From assembly GCA_963772595.1 (NCBI GenBank), contig CAVYXZ010000008.1, forward strand, positions 62,001 through 126,000: a DNA stretch of 64,000 nt, given 5' to 3'. Positions within the stretch are counted from its first letter, which is position 1, and each line of letters starts with the position of its first letter. The notes beneath the pieces are model-generated. The model was not told the origin of the DNA. It was given only the letters and a program-made list of their open reading frames with translations, and searched no databases. Origin of the DNA: CAVYXZ01 sp963772595. GTDB lineage: Bacteria; Chloroflexota; Anaerolineae; Aggregatilineales; Phototrophicaceae. Both the position numbers and the translations under genes were made by a program. Below are positions 35,722-46,447 of this stretch, one piece after another.

Positions 35722-36866
35722 ATGATGACTAGTTCAAAAATTGTCAGGATGGAGTGGGGCATTGTCGAGAGCCAGCGGCCCCGTGAAGCGCGCTGCAACG
35801 CGCGCCTGGGTGTGCATGGCAGTGTGATCCGTGATCCGCTGCTGCGGTTGACGACCGATGACGGTCTCAGCGGCATGGGTTGGTCGCGGGTCTCGCGCGA
35901 GGAGGCCGAGGCCTTCCTGGGCCGCGAGATCGACAGTTTAATTAGCGTCGCAGCGGGGGCCGTGCCGGACGCGCGCAAGATCGAATTCGCCCTGTGGGAT
36001 TGGCTCGGCCAGCAGAGCCAGCGCCCGGTTTATGCCCTGGCCGCCGAATATGCCGGGAAGCCGGTCCCGGCTGAACATCGCGCCCCCTGCTACGATACCT
36101 CGCTCTATATTGACGATCTGCACCTGGAGTCAGACGAAGCGGGCGCGGCACTGATCGCCGACGAAGCCCTGGCAGGACAGGGCACGCGGGCATACGGCCT
36201 TCAAGATCAAGATCGGGCGCGGGGCGCTGCACATGCCGCTGGAGGCCGGGATACAGCGCGACATCGCTGTGATCCGGGCCGTGCGCGATGCGGTCGGGCC
36301 GGAAGCGTGCATCATGATCGACGCCAACAACGGTTACAACTACAACATTACCCGGCAGATCCTGAGCGCGACGGCGGCGGCCAATCTGTACTGGTTTGAA
36401 GAGCCGTTTCACGAGGACGCTGTGCTCTACCGCCATCTGCGCGACTGGCAGCACGAAGAAGGCCTGAATGTCTTGATCGCCGATGGTGAAGGGGCGGCGG
36501 ACCCGCGCCTGATGGAGTGGGCACACGAGGACCTCATCAATGTGGTGCAGTACGATCTGCGCGACATCGGCTTCACGCGCTGGCTGGAGGTGAGCCAGCA
36601 GCTTGACGCCTGGGATCGGATCAGCGCGCCGCACAACTACGGCAGTAATTTCGGCAATCATGCCACCGCGCATATCCGGGCCGCGATGGACAATTTCTCC
36701 TTTGTTGAGTGGGATCACGGCACGAACGGATCTGTGGGATAACTCCGGTTATGCGATCAGCGAGGGCGAGGTCCAGGTCCCCAACGCGCCCGGCTGGGGC
36801 CTCACACTGGATGAGGGCCGCTGGAATGCTTGTGTCGAGGACGAGGGATTCCAGCTCAGTTTGTAG
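35722..36866 (+). CDS. Enolase-superfamily enzyme, mandelate racemase-like (two frameshifts)
   Basis: Three overlapping frames (35722 to about 36200, to about 36725, to 36866) make about 380 residues. The N-terminal capping domain leads into a barrel with the KxK base motif (FKIKIGRG), metal ligands in MIDANNGYN (Asp), FEEPFHED (Glu) and LIADGEG (Glu), and a C-terminal APHNYGSN carrying the second base, His. KxK plus His fits the mandelate racemase subgroup, whose members dehydrate or epimerise acid sugars; a uronate or aldonate substrate is plausible given uxaE, but unproven. It converges with the kinase gene, leaving a 35-base gap. Confidence 0.8.
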
Positions 36867-36901
36867 CTGCGCAGCCCAGGTCCAGCCCTTCCAGGCCGAA
36901 C

Positions 36902-39900
36902 TCACGGATTTCGAGATCGCGTCAGTGGACGAACTTCGCGGTTAGCGCAGGTCCAGGCCACCAGTTCTTCGGGCAAGTCGTTGCGCCATAAGCGCAGGGT
37001 GCCGTCCTGGGAGCCAGAGAGGATTTGCGTGCCATCTGGCGAAAAAGCTACACTCTGCACGAGGTCTTCATGGCCTGCGATGCTGCAAATCAGGGTGCCG
37101 GTTTCAACGTCCCATAGTCGCAGTGTCCCATCGTTAGACCCGGAGAGAATCTGCTTTCCGCTTGGAGAGAAGGCCAGGCTCGTTACTTCGAACATTGGGC
37201 CGCTGAAGCTGCGGATCAGATTTCCGCTCGTTGTATCCAGGAGGTTCACGGTGGCACTGCTGGCTCCGATAGCAATCTGCTTGCCATCCGGGCTAAAAGC
37301 CAGGCTGCTCACTGCGCCCTCATGACTTGCAAAGCTGCGGATCAACGTGCCGGTGGTGACATCCCATAGACGCACTGAGGCGTCGATGGACCCAGAGGCA
37401 AGCTGGCTGCCATCCGGGCTGAAAGCCAGACTATGTACTGCACCCTCGTGCCCTGTGAAGCTGCGGATCAACGTGCCGGTGGCTGCATCCCACAACGCTA
37501 CTGTGTTGTTATCAGAACCGGACGCAATCTGCTTGCCATCCGGGCTGAAGACCACAATCCATACGCGGTCCTCACTGCCGCTGATGCTGCGAATCAATGT
37601 GTTGGTTTCTGCATCCCATAAGTCCAGTGTCTTGTCGAAAGACCCGGAGAGAATCTGGCTGCCGTTGGGCGAAAAGGTGACGCTTTCTACCGTGCCGGTG
37701 TGACCGCTGAAGCTGTGGATCAAGCTGCCGCTCGCGCTATCCCACAGCCGCAGCGTCTTGTCTTCAGAGCCAGACAGAATCTGGCTGCCATCCGGGGAGA
37801 AAGCCACACTGGTTACGCCGCCCTCATGACCGTCGAAGCTGTGGATTAAATCAGCGTTCACGGAATCCCACAACCAGAGGCTTTCATCAAGAGACCCGGA
37901 GAGGAACTGGCTGCCGTCAGGTGAGAAGGCCACGCTCAAGATTCGATCCGCATGACCGGTGAAACTGCGAATCAGGCTGCCGCTGGCGGTATCCCACAGC
38001 CGTAGCGTATTGTCTTCAGAGCCGGAGAGGATTTGACTCCCATCGGGCGAGAAGGCCACGCTCGTCACCCGACCCGCATGGCCGCTGAAAATGCGAATCA
38101 GGCTGCCGCTGGTCGCATCCCACAGCCGCATTGTGGCGTCAAAATACCCGCCGAGTACCTGAGTGCCATCGGGCGAGAAGGCCACGCTCCGTATCCCGAT
38201 GTCCTGGCTGCCGAAGCGGCGAATGAGCGCGCCGCTGGCAGTATCCCACAACCGCAGCGTGCCGTCTTGTGACCCGGAGAGTATCTGCTGACCATCAGGG
38301 GAGAAGGCCACGCTCCAGATACTGGCCTCATGGCCGGTGAAAGTACGGATCGACGCGCCGGTGGCTGCATCCCACAGCCGCAGCACGCCATTGGAGGACC
38401 CGGAGAGCACCATGTCCCCATTGGGGGCGAAGGCCACGCTCCGCATCGCGCCGTCGTCGCCACTCAAGACGCGAATGAGTCTGCCGCTGGCGGTATCCCA
38501 CAGCCGCAGTGTGCCATCGTCAGATCCAGAGAGTACCTTCGTGCCATCAGGCGAGAACGCCTCAGACACGACCTCGGCCTCATGGCCGCTCAAGATGTGG
38601 ATCAGGCTGCCGCTGGCAGCGTCCCACAGCCGCAGGGTAAAGTCGGTAGACGCGGAGAGCACCCATTTACCATCCGGGGAAAAAGCCACCGCTGGCACGA
38701 CCCCTTCATGGCTGACAAAGCTGCGGCGTGGACCCGGCGCATAGGCCAGCTGCTCCAGCATCCCCTGGGCATAAATCGGTGGATCTGGCAAGGCGACTTG
38801 ATTGGCAACCAGCGCGAAGGTGATGCCGTCCACCTGACTGTGTTCGTTGACCTGGAGCGCTCGTTGGGCCAGTTGCAGCGACAGGACGTCTTTATTGACT
38901 TCATTCAATGTGGATTGAGCATTCTGGACCAGAACAACAGTGGCAATTACGGCCACGACGATCATCGCGCCCAGGATAATGGTCGCCCGGCCCAGATTCT
39001 GCACCCGGCGCGCGACCGCCTCATCGCGGGCACGCTGGGCCGCTTCTTCGCGCAGACTGGTCTCTAAAAAGTTGCGTTCGGCCTCGTTCTGCGTCAGTTC
39101 GGTGGCTTCGCTCCACTCCTCGAACTGGGTCAGGCGCGCGCCGGAAGCCAGATAATCGCGGTTGCGCCCTGACGCTTCCCATTCCGCTGTCGCGGCGGTC
39201 AGACGGCGCTGGATGCGCAGATCGTCGCGGCTGGCTTCGATCCACTCGTGCAGACGTTCCCAGGTGCGGATCAGCGCCTCATGCGCCACTTCGACGGTCG
39301 GCCTGCGCGTGACCGGATCGCGGTCGAAGGTCAGCAGGCGGTACTGACCGTAGATTTCAATCACGCGGTCCATCGCCTCAGTCCCGCCGATCTCACTGCG
39401 GCGCACCCGGCGGCGCGTGTCTTCGGTGCCTTCACCCAGGGTCACCAGCCGCAGGAACAACTGGCGGATGGCCTCCTGCCCGGCAGAGTCGGCCCCGTGG
39501 TAAAGTTCATCGGCGCGGCGGGCCAGCGCCCCGGTGACACCGCCGATGTCATGGTAAGTTTGTAAGGTGAGGATGCGCCCGCGTCTGCGCTCGAACAACT
39601 CGGTCAGGGCATATTGCAGCAGCGGCAGCGTGCCCGGCTGCTCGCCCACATCGTCGATAATCGTCTGGGTCAGACCGGGTTCAAGGGTCATCCCAATTCG
39701 TTTAACAGGACCGAGAATAGCATGACCCAGGTCCGTTGCCGAAAGTGGCAGCACGACCTCGGTGCGGCGGCGCATCAGTTCGCCCAGCGCCTCGTATTGC
39801 AGCGGGCGGTCGTAGAAATCCGCGCGAATGGTAACGATCACACGCATACGGCTCTGTGGATCCAGCAGGGCGGCGCGCAGGCTGTTGAGAAAATGGACGC

Positions 39901-41326
39901 GCGCGGCCTCGTCCTCCACCTGGGTGAACAACTCCTCGAACTGATCGATCACCAGCACCAGTTCGATCTCATCCCCAGCGGGCAGAATGCGCTTGATGGC
40001 CCGCAGCAGGCCTTCTTCGTCTTCGCTTAACTGCTGGCGCAGGCTCTCCGGCGGGTTGACCGCCACGCGCAGCAGGGCCGCTTCGAGTTCGACCAGCGGG
40101 TTCGCGCCGGGGAACATCTCGCTGATAAACCAGTTGTCAGAATCAGGCAGCGCCCCCTGGCGCAGACGCGGCATCAACCCGGCCTTGACCACGCTGGATT
40201 TCCCGCTGCCGCTGGGGCCGACGACGGCCAGGAAACGATCTTCGGGGACCTCAATCTCCAGGCGCTCTAGCAGCCGGTCGATCAACTCGTCGCGGCCAAA
40301 GAAGTCGTCGGCATCGCCCTCACGGAAGGCGCGCAGGCCTTTGTAAGGGTTCTTCAAATCGTCGGTGCTGTCAACGATTGTGCCGCCTTCTAATCGCTTG
40401 AGTTCTGCCGGGCTGAACTCAATAGACGGCGCATCCTGGTTTTGCGTGAGGGTCAGGGCTTGCTTGAAAGCTAGAGTCAGGCTGATGACATCGGGGTAGC
40501 GCTCTGTTGGGTCTTTGGGTGTAGCGATTTGCAGTACTGCGTCGAGTGCCTCGGGCATCTCTGGCATGTACTCGCGTACCGATGGCAGCGGGGCAGTTGT
40601 ATGCTTCAAGACCAGCTCATACAGTTGACCAGAATAAGCTGGGCGGCCCGTAATCATCTCATAGAGCAGCAGACCCAGGTTGTAGATGTCCGTTTGGGGC
40701 GTGACCGGCTGGCCCGTAAATTGCTCTGGCGCAGCGTAATTGGGTGTAAGTACACCCTCAATCGTCGGGTTTACGGCGCGCTCGTCCATGACCTTAGCGA
40801 TGCCAAAATCCGCCAGATAGGCATTCAGGTCTTCATCCAGCAGAATGTTAGCGGGCTTCAAATCCCGATGAACTACGCCGTTGCGGTGGGCGACTTGCAG
40901 GGCCCCACCAATCTGGTCCAGCACCTGCGTCACCCGCTCCAGTGCTATCGGACCGCGCTCGATCAGGTCTTCCAGGCTGCCGCCGCGCAGATAGCGCATG
41001 ACCAGGAAGGCTCCATCGGCATCGCGCCAGTAATCAAACAGGGGAACAATGTGGGGGTGTTCGAGCCGGGCGACTAACTCGGCTTCGATTTCGAAACGGC
41101 GGATAAACTCGGGCTGGTTGGCGTACTGTGGCAGGATGACCTTAATCGCCACTTCGCGTTTGAGCAGGGGCTGTGCGGCGCGGTACACTTCGCCAAAACC
41201 ACCACCGCCGAGCAGTCCCTGGAATTCATAGCCTTTGATACTTCTGCCTTCGAGACCTGTCATGACGCTGTGTCTGACCAAGTGATGGGTGAATGTCGCG
41301 CCCGTAGAGAAAATACAATCGGGCAT
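36902..41326 (-). CDS. Ser/Thr protein kinase - STAND ATPase - 14 WD40 repeats fusion
   Basis: This 1474-residue protein is intact. The kinase domain (about 30-290) has glycine loop GGGGFGEVY, Lys62 in VAIK, HRDLKPAN (Asp155) and DFG (Asp173). A STAND-type ATPase follows (about 325-700) with Walker A GPSGSGKSS (370-378) and Walker B LVLVIDQFEELF (Asp461). A helical region with a membrane helix at about 780-800 comes next, then exactly 14 WD40 units of 42 residues, enough for two seven-bladed propellers. The propellers would lie outside and the kinase inside, a receptor-like layout. ATG 41326 has GAGAG upstream; ATG 41263, closer to the kinase domain, is an alternative. Confidence 0.92.
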   Translation of the reverse strand: MPDCIFSTGATFTHHLVRHSVMTGLEGRSIKGYEFQGLLGGGGFGEVYRAAQPLLKREVAIKVILPQYANQPEFIRRFEIEAELVARLEHPHIVPLFDYWRDADGAFLVMRYLRGGSLEDLIERGPIALERVTQVLDQIGGALQVAHRNGVVHRDLKPANILLDEDLNAYLADFGIAKVMDERAVNPTIEGVLTPNYAAPEQFTGQPVTPQTDIYNLGLLLYEMITGRPAYSGQLYELVLKHTTAPLPSVREYMPEMPEALDAVLQIATPKDPTERYPDVISLTLAFKQALTLTQNQDAPSIEFSPAELKRLEGGTIVDSTDDLKNPYKGLRAFREGDADDFFGRDELIDRLLERLEIEVPEDRFLAVVGPSGSGKSSVVKAGLMPRLRQGALPDSDNWFISEMFPGANPLVELEAALLRVAVNPPESLRQQLSEDEEGLLRAIKRILPAGDEIELVLVIDQFEELFTQVEDEAARVHFLNSLRAALLDPQSRMRVIVTIRADFYDRPLQYEALGELMRRRTEVVLPLSATDLGHAILGPVKRIGMTLEPGLTQTIIDDVGEQPGTLPLLQYALTELFERRRGRILTLQTYHDIGGVTGALARRADELYHGADSAGQEAIRQLFLRLVTLGEGTEDTRRRVRRSEIGGTEAMDRVIEIYGQYRLLTFDRDPVTRRPTVEVAHEALIRTWERLHEWIEASRDDLRIQRRLTAATAEWEASGRNRDYLASGARLTQFEEWSEATELTQNEAERNFLETSLREEAAQRARDEAVARRVQNLGRATIILGAMIVVAVIATVVLVQNAQSTLNEVNKDVLSLQLAQRALQVNEHSQVDGITFALVANQVALPDPPIYAQGMLEQLAYAPGPRRSFVSHEGVVPAVAFSPDGKWVLSASTDFTLRLWDAASGSLIHILSGHEAEVVSEAFSPDGTKVLSGSDDGTLRLWDTASGRLIRVLSGDDGAMRSVAFAPNGDMVLSGSSNGVLRLWDAATGASIRTFTGHEASIWSVAFSPDGQQILSGSQDGTLRLWDTASGALIRRFGSQDIGIRSVAFSPDGTQVLGGYFDATMRLWDATSGSLIRIFSGHAGRVTSVAFSPDGSQILSGSEDNTLRLWDTASGSLIRSFTGHADRILSVAFSPDGSQFLSGSLDESLWLWDSVNADLIHSFDGHEGGVTSVAFSPDGSQILSGSEDKTLRLWDSASGSLIHSFSGHTGTVESVTFSPNGSQILSGSFDKTLDLWDAETNTLIRSISGSEDRVWIVVFSPDGKQIASGSDNNTVALWDAATGTLIRSFTGHEGAVHSLAFSPDGSQLASGSIDASVRLWDVTTGTLIRSFASHEGAVSSLAFSPDGKQIAIGASSATVNLLDTTSGNLIRSFSGPMFEVTSLAFSPSGKQILSGSNDGTLRLWDVETGTLICSIAGHEDLVQSVAFSPDGTQILSGSQDGTLRLWRNDLPEELVAWTCANREVRPLTRSRNP
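36947..38713 (-). repeat. 14 x 126 bp tandem coding repeat (WD40 array)
   Basis: Fourteen 42-codon units within the kinase gene, each with GHE..V.SVAFSPDG...LSGS.D.TLRLWD. Neighbouring units share long DNA stretches, consistent with internal duplication. Units 10 to 13 (counted from the N-terminus) are the most diverged, e.g. GSEDRVWIVVFSPDGKQIAS and ATVNLLD. Confidence 0.9.
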
Positions 41327-41490
41327 AAATTATCTCTCATAATAAGATTGTAGTCGACAACTGCCATATTGCACCTTGTGATCCTAAACTGTGTCCTCCA
41401 GCCACTATCGTATTTCTCTTGTTTTCCTGGGAACCAATCCCGCCGCCCGGACGTCTTATGACCATAGACGGTATTTTGGGAGGCTTTCTC

Positions 41491-43691
41491 ATGAACAAAC
41501 GACACACCACCTTACTGCTGTTCGTCGTGCTGATGCTCATGGGCGTCGGCGTTACCCAGGCTCAGGTCATCATGCCGCCGGTGCGGCGGCGGCGTCTTCA
41601 CCGATCCCGACTGGCTCAAGGTCGATTACCACCGCGTCAACGTGACGCATTGAGAACCAGATCGCCACGACCGAGGTCGATATGCAGTTCAGCAACGAGG
41701 GCGAGCGTCTGGCGGAGGGAACCTTCATTTTCCCGCTGCCACAGGGCGCGGCGGTCGATCAGTTGACCATGTGGGTCGATGGACAGGCCATTGACGCCAA
41801 GATTCTGCGGGCAGGCGAAGCGCGCGGCATCTACAACGAAATCGTGCGCCAGTACCGCGACCCGGCCCTGCTGGAATACATCGGCAGCGACATGATCCAG
41901 GCCAATATCTTCCCCATCCCGCCGGGCGATACGCGCCGCATCCAGATCCGCTACGGGCAGGCGCTGACGGTCGATAATGGCTTGATTAACTACACTTATC
42001 CGATGAAGACGACCGGCGACCGGCTGGTAAAAGAGATGAGCATCTCCGTCAGTGTCTCCGGCAGCGATCCGATCAGCAATATTTATTCGCCCAGTCACCC
42101 TATCGCCATCAGCCGCGCGCATAACGATGACACCAGCTTCACGGCGGGTTTCGAGGCCAGCAATTACCGCCCCGAAAGCGACTTCAGCCTGTTCTACGGC
42201 ATCGCCACCGACACGATTAACGTCAACCTGCTGACCTACCGCGAGAGCGCCAACGAAGATGGTTTCTTCATGCTGATGGTGCAGCCGCCGGTTGAGGTGG
42301 ACGCGGACGCGGTGATCCCCAAAGACGTGATCGTCGTGCTGGATCAATCCGGCAGTATGGACGGCGAAAAATGGGATCAGGCCCGCGATGCGGCAGGGCT
42401 GGTATTGCAGCATCTCAACTCGCGCGACCGCTTCAACCTGATCCTGTTCAGCACCGGCTGGCGCTTGTTTAGCAATTCGATGCAGAATCCCGACCAGGCG
42501 GACGCAGCCATCAACTGGATACAAGGTCAGGACGCGGCAGGCGGCACCGACATCAACGGCGCGCTGCTGAGCGCTTTCGACATGGTTGGCGAGCGGCCCA
42601 CGACGATCTTGTTCCTCACCGACGGCCTGGCGACCGAGGGCGAGACCGAGACCAGCCGCATCCTGGAAAACCTGAAGCAATCCGCGCCGCCCAACGTCAG
42701 CGTCTTCACCTTCGGCGTGGGCTACGACGTGGATACCTTCCTGCTGGATGCCATCGTGCGCGATCATCACGGTACGGGCAGCTACGTTCGCCCTGGCGAG
42801 CGCATCGACGAGAAGGTCGAGAGCCTCTATAACAAGGTCAGCGCCCCGGTGCTGAACGACATCGCCCTCGATTTCGGCAGCAATATGAATGTCGATTGGG
42901 TCTACCCGACCGAACTGCCCGATCTCTTCGCCGGGGAGCAGTTGACCCTGGTCGGGCGCTATCGCGGCTCGGCGGATAACGTCACCATCCGGCTCAGCGG
43001 CAGCGTCGGCAGCCAGGACATGAACTTCGTTTACAACGGCAACGATTTCCCGGCCAACGCGGGCGGTCAGAGCTTCATCGCGCGGCTGTGGGCCACCCGG
43101 CGCATCGGCGACCTGCTCAACACCATCCGGCTCAACGGCGAGAACAGCGAACTGGTGGATAGCGTGGTCAACCTGAGCGTGCGCTACGGCATCATCACGC
43201 CCTACACCAGCTTCCTGATCGAGGAAAACGACATCCTCACGCAGGAAGGGCTGGACCGTGTGACCGCTGGTTTCGCCGAAGAGGCCGAGGCGCTGTCGAC
43301 GCAGAACACCGGGGCCGGGGCGGTCGCGGCTGCGGATGCCAGTATGCGCCTGCAATCCGCACAGTCCGTAGCAGCGGCTCCGACTGCCTCCGCAATGCCG
43401 AGCGCCTTGCCCGGTGACGCCGATGGCACGCTCCACAACGATGAATTAGGTGCAGCGCCGGCGGTCAATCCGGTTCAGAGCGTGGGCGACAAGACCTTCC
43501 TGCTGCAAGACGGCGTCTGGACCGATACGACCTTCCAGCCGGATACCATGCAGACCGAAAAGGTCGAGTTCCTCGGCGATGCCTACTTCGATCTGCTGGC
43601 GCAGCATCCCGAACTGGGCGAGTATTTCGCCCTGGGCGAGCAGGTGATCGTCGTCCTGGATGGCACCGCCTATGAGGTGGTCCCCGCCTGA
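41491..43691 (+). CDS. Exported VIT and VWA domain protein (two frameshifts near the N-terminus)
   Basis: ATG 41491, 7 bases after GGGAGG, begins a signal peptide (LLLFVVLMLMGVGVTQAQ). Two breaks near 41595 and 41652 separate it from the long intact frame starting by 41682; the whole is about 730 residues. A VIT domain (EGTFIFPLPQGAAVDQL, EARGIYNEIVRQYRDPALLE) precedes a VWA domain with a MIDAS motif DQSGSM, GGTDINGALLSAF and ILFLTDG. The tail contains an Ala/Ser-rich spacer and a short C-terminal domain. It is an inter-alpha-trypsin-inhibitor heavy-chain-like surface protein probably involved in adhesion or matrix binding. It is divergent from the kinase gene and followed by a terminator. 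Confidence 0.85.
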
Positions 43692-43714
43692 CGGCGACCG
43701 TAGGCAGATGTCAG

Positions 43715-43742
43715 AGAGTCACCCTGCGGGGTGGCTCTTTTT
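43715..43742 (+). terminator. Rho-independent terminator of the VIT-VWA gene
   Basis: AGAGTCACCC and GGGTGGCTCT form a 10-bp stem with one G-T pair and a tgcg loop, followed directly by TTTTT. It begins 24 bases after the VIT-VWA stop codon. Confidence 0.85.
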
Positions 43743-43752
43743 GTCCGCGAAT

Positions 43753-44058
43753 ATGGATTATAAAAGCTACTGGAGTCGTAAAGTGCTGGCGACCCCTGAC
43801 AATCTTTGCGTGCCGATCCAGATGGCACACTCCGTATTGGCAAGACACGGGTACTGCTGGAAATCGTCATCCATGCATTGAGTCGTGGTGACACGCCAGA
43901 AGGGATTGTCCAGTCCTTTCATGCACTGACTCTGCAAGAAGTGTACGCGGGATTGCTTATTATCTGGACAACCGGAGAAGATCGAGGCGCATCAGCCTGA
44001 CGCCTCTGGTCTGCGCGAGCGTTTGTTAGCACGCCTTGCGCCACAGCAGCACTCATGA
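43753..44058 (+). pseudogene. DUF433 antitoxin-like gene, frame disrupted
   Basis: The core reads DPDGTLRIGKTRVLLEIVIH, GDTPEGIVQSFHALTLQEVY, then in shifted frames AYYLDN and KIEAHQPDASGLRERLLARL to a TGA at 44056-44058. This is the DUF433 (VapB45-like) antitoxin pattern, a small winged-helix protein. At least two one-base shifts break it. The beginning is uncertain (ATG 43753 in one frame, TTG 43806 in the core frame). It overlaps the start of the DUF5615-like partner by 4 bases, the usual arrangement of this toxin-antitoxin family. Confidence 0.65.
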
Positions 44059-44282
44059 TGCGTCTGGCCGCAGACGAGAATTTCGATAACGATATTCTAC
44101 GCGGCCTTCAACGCCGTCTTCCTGATCTGGATGTAATCAAGATACAGCGCTTTATGGGGCGATAGACCCAGATATTCTCGATTGGATTGCTCATCAGGTA
44201 TGTTTCTTATCGACGATGTGAGGACCTCTTGCTGCTTTTGTCAGCCAGTGATGCGCTTGAGTCGGGCAATCAGGCCGTTTGA
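44055..44282 (+). pseudogene. DUF5615 PIN-like toxin remnant
   Basis: Starts MMRLAADENFDNDILRGL then QRRLPDLDVIKIQ, typical of DUF5615 PIN-like nucleases where DEN supplies a catalytic Asp. The frame stops at 44163. In another frame AIDPDILDWIAHQ and then FLIDDVRTS continue the family pattern (the second acidic site near HDV reads DDV). At least two shifts are required, and the C-terminus fades out before 44300. It could be a decayed module or a sequencing-damaged one; the density of breaks in only 500 bases favours decay. Confidence 0.6.
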
Positions 44283-44306
44283 ACTAGCTGTCGGTCATTC
44301 ACAGGC

Positions 44307-45333
44307 TCACTTCGCGCCGCTCATGACCGCAGGGGCCTCCGGCTGCTGCGGCTCGTGGGTCGAGGTCGTGTTCATCACGTCGCTGAGCGAGACGCCCATG
44401 CGCAGCAACCCGATGACGCCCGGAATGGCGCAGTACAGATATGAACACGCCGTGAAACAGGAAGCCCAGCGAGACGCTGACGGCGGTGCCGATGCCGACC
44501 GCCTGGCCGGAGATGCGCACCGCACCTTCAAAGGGACCGATAGCGGCCACGCTGACCGGCAGCGCAATCGCAAAGGAGGCCATCGTGATCGACAGCAGCG
44601 TCATGATCTCGCGCTGGGTGTTAATGCCCAGGGCCAGCACTAACGCATAAAAAGCGGCCAGCGAGGTCGAGCCAGGCGATAAAGGTCCACAGCATGGCTC
44701 CGATAGCGCTGCGCCAGCGAGCCAGCGGCTGGATGCCTTCGAGTACGCTCTCCATCAGGCTGTGCAGCGGCAGACGCTTGAGCAGCGGCAGCAGACGTTC
44801 GAAGAAGGCCAGCGTATTGCGCGCCAGTTGAGGCCGCCGGGCGAAGATCAGCAGGACAATCAACCCCACGACCCCGGCGATGCCGAAAAAGAGTCGCGGC
44901 CTGCGTGATCGCGGGCGGGGCGTCCGGGACCTGGGTGAGGGCCAGCGCCAGCACAATCACGACGTAGAGCGTATCAAGCAGACGCTCGACAATAATACTG
45001 GTCGCGGCGGTGAAAAAGGGTATACCGGCGCGGGTCGCCAGGGCGCTGCGGGCAACTTCCCCGGCCCGCATCGGAAGCTGGTTCAACATCATGCCAATTG
45101 AGAGAATGTAGAAGGAATCGGCCAGCCGGATGCGCCCGTTCAACAGGGAGCGCCAGCGAATAGCGCGCGATAAACAGGCCCAGATCGCCGAAAAACATCG
45201 CCACCAGGATCCACCACACATTGGCGTCCTGAATGCTGGTCGCAATTTCATTCAGAGGGACATCACGCAAGGCAAGCCACAAGAAGAAAGCGCTGACAAG
45301 AACACTGGCAATTAGAAACAGGCTGCGTCGCAT
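44307..45333 (-). CDS. Flippase-like/LPG synthase membrane-domain protein (four frameshifts)
   Basis: Five successive frame segments make one protein of about 340 residues: MRRSLFLIASVLVSAFFLWL, then SIGMMLNQLPMRAGEVARS, then SLMESVLEGIQPLARWRSAI, then TMASFAIALPVSVAAIGPFE, then CAIPGVIGLLRMGVSLSDV. This is the LPG_synthase_TM (UPF0104/AglD2) family of multi-helix membrane proteins, linked to glycolipid flipping or synthesis. Breaks lie near 45150, 44885, 44660 and 44440. GAGGA precedes the ATG. It lies among membrane glycosyltransferases, matching an envelope-glycan role. Confidence 0.78.
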
Positions 45334-45390
45334 GGCATATCCTCAATAGTGCTAACGTTGAGAATAGTAGCGAGCAAGGCTTACACGATC

Positions 45391-46401
45391 CTAACGCGCC
45401 ACGATTATATCACGACGCTTGATGACCCGGTCCACCCGGTGAGCCAGTTGATCGTAAGGGGGTTCCTGTAGGACGTGCAGTGTGCAGGCCGATTCGACCA
45501 GCGCGACCATGTCCTCACGGGCAAAACGGGTCGAATCCCAGGCGAAGACCAGCTACGCCTCCATCCGCCAGCGCCCGCGTCCAGGCTGGCAGCGCGCCGC
45601 GCAGCAGCGTCTTCTAACGCGCCCTGATGCTGGATGCCGTAAGGCAGGTCGGTCACGATGAAATGCGGTTTTTTGAAGCCGCTGATAAGCTGTTCGGTCT
45701 GGGCTGGTCTCGCCGCGCGCGAAGACAAACTGCCGGGGGCCATCCGCCGTGATCGTACACCACCAGCGCTGACCCCGCTTCTGGAGGTGCTCCTCCTTGA
45801 TCTTGCAGGCGATTCCTTCCGAGCGCATGATGTCGCGCAGAAAGGCGACGGTCGTCGTCACATCCTGAGCCGTCTGCTCTACGCCGATCACATCGGCCCC
45901 CAGGCTGAGGGCGATAAACAATGTCGTGCCACCCCCGGCTAAGGGGTCCAGCAGGCGCAGGCCATCCCAGCGCCGATGCGCGAAATCGCTGCTGTAACGC
46001 GCCAGATTGCAGAGGAAATGCGTGAACAATTCATTGGTTTTGCCCCGGTAGCGCCGGGTCAGGGCCAGTTCGGGCGGGAGGACAGGCCGGAAGCCGATCT
46101 CAAGCGGTTCCAGCAGCGGCCCCGGATGACCGCCCAGCAACTCGTAGTAGATGAAGTAGGCGCTGGTCATGGCGAGCGTGCCCAGTTCATAGCGCAGCGT
46201 GTCGTCTAAATCCGCCGTGAGCGCCAGCTTGAGGTAGGTCTGTCCGCCGAGTTCGACCGCTTCCAGACCATCAAGATATGGCTTCAAGCCGCTCAACTGA
46301 AGTTCGTAGGGGGCAAGATCGCTGGCAAGCTGAGCGTACTGCGTGCTGCGCTGTGGGGCGATCTGGGCGGCGAGGGTGAGAGACATAAGCAATTCAGCCA
46401 T
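45391..46401 (-). CDS. Class I methyltransferase, TRM11/UPF0020-like nucleic acid methylase (frameshifted)
   Basis: The N-terminal frame (46401 to about 45700) includes the SAM-binding LLDPLAGGGTTLFIALSLGA and GVEQ. The catalytic motif TDLPYGIQHQG (an NPPY/DLPY variant) lies in the next frame, and a third frame gives the tail LVFAWDSTRFAREDMVALVE to the stop at 45391. About 335 residues. DPxxGxGT with DLPY is typical of N2-guanine or N6-adenine methylases acting on RNA or DNA. The N-terminal 120 residues are not recognisable as THUMP. At least two frameshifts; target unknown. Confidence 0.72.
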
Positions 46402-46447
46402 GATGCCAGTATACCTGATTGGACTGGCAGGCCGAAACGCTGACCCG

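Noticed and set aside
36947..38713. CRISPR-like regular repeats
   Set aside because: The 126-base period is the WD40 coding repeat in frame with the kinase gene; no 20-40 base repeat with unique spacers is present anywhere in the window.
41637..43436. 599-codon minus-strand frame opposite the VIT-VWA gene
   Set aside because: The plus strand has signal peptide, VIT and VWA motifs; the antisense frame has no recognisable motif.
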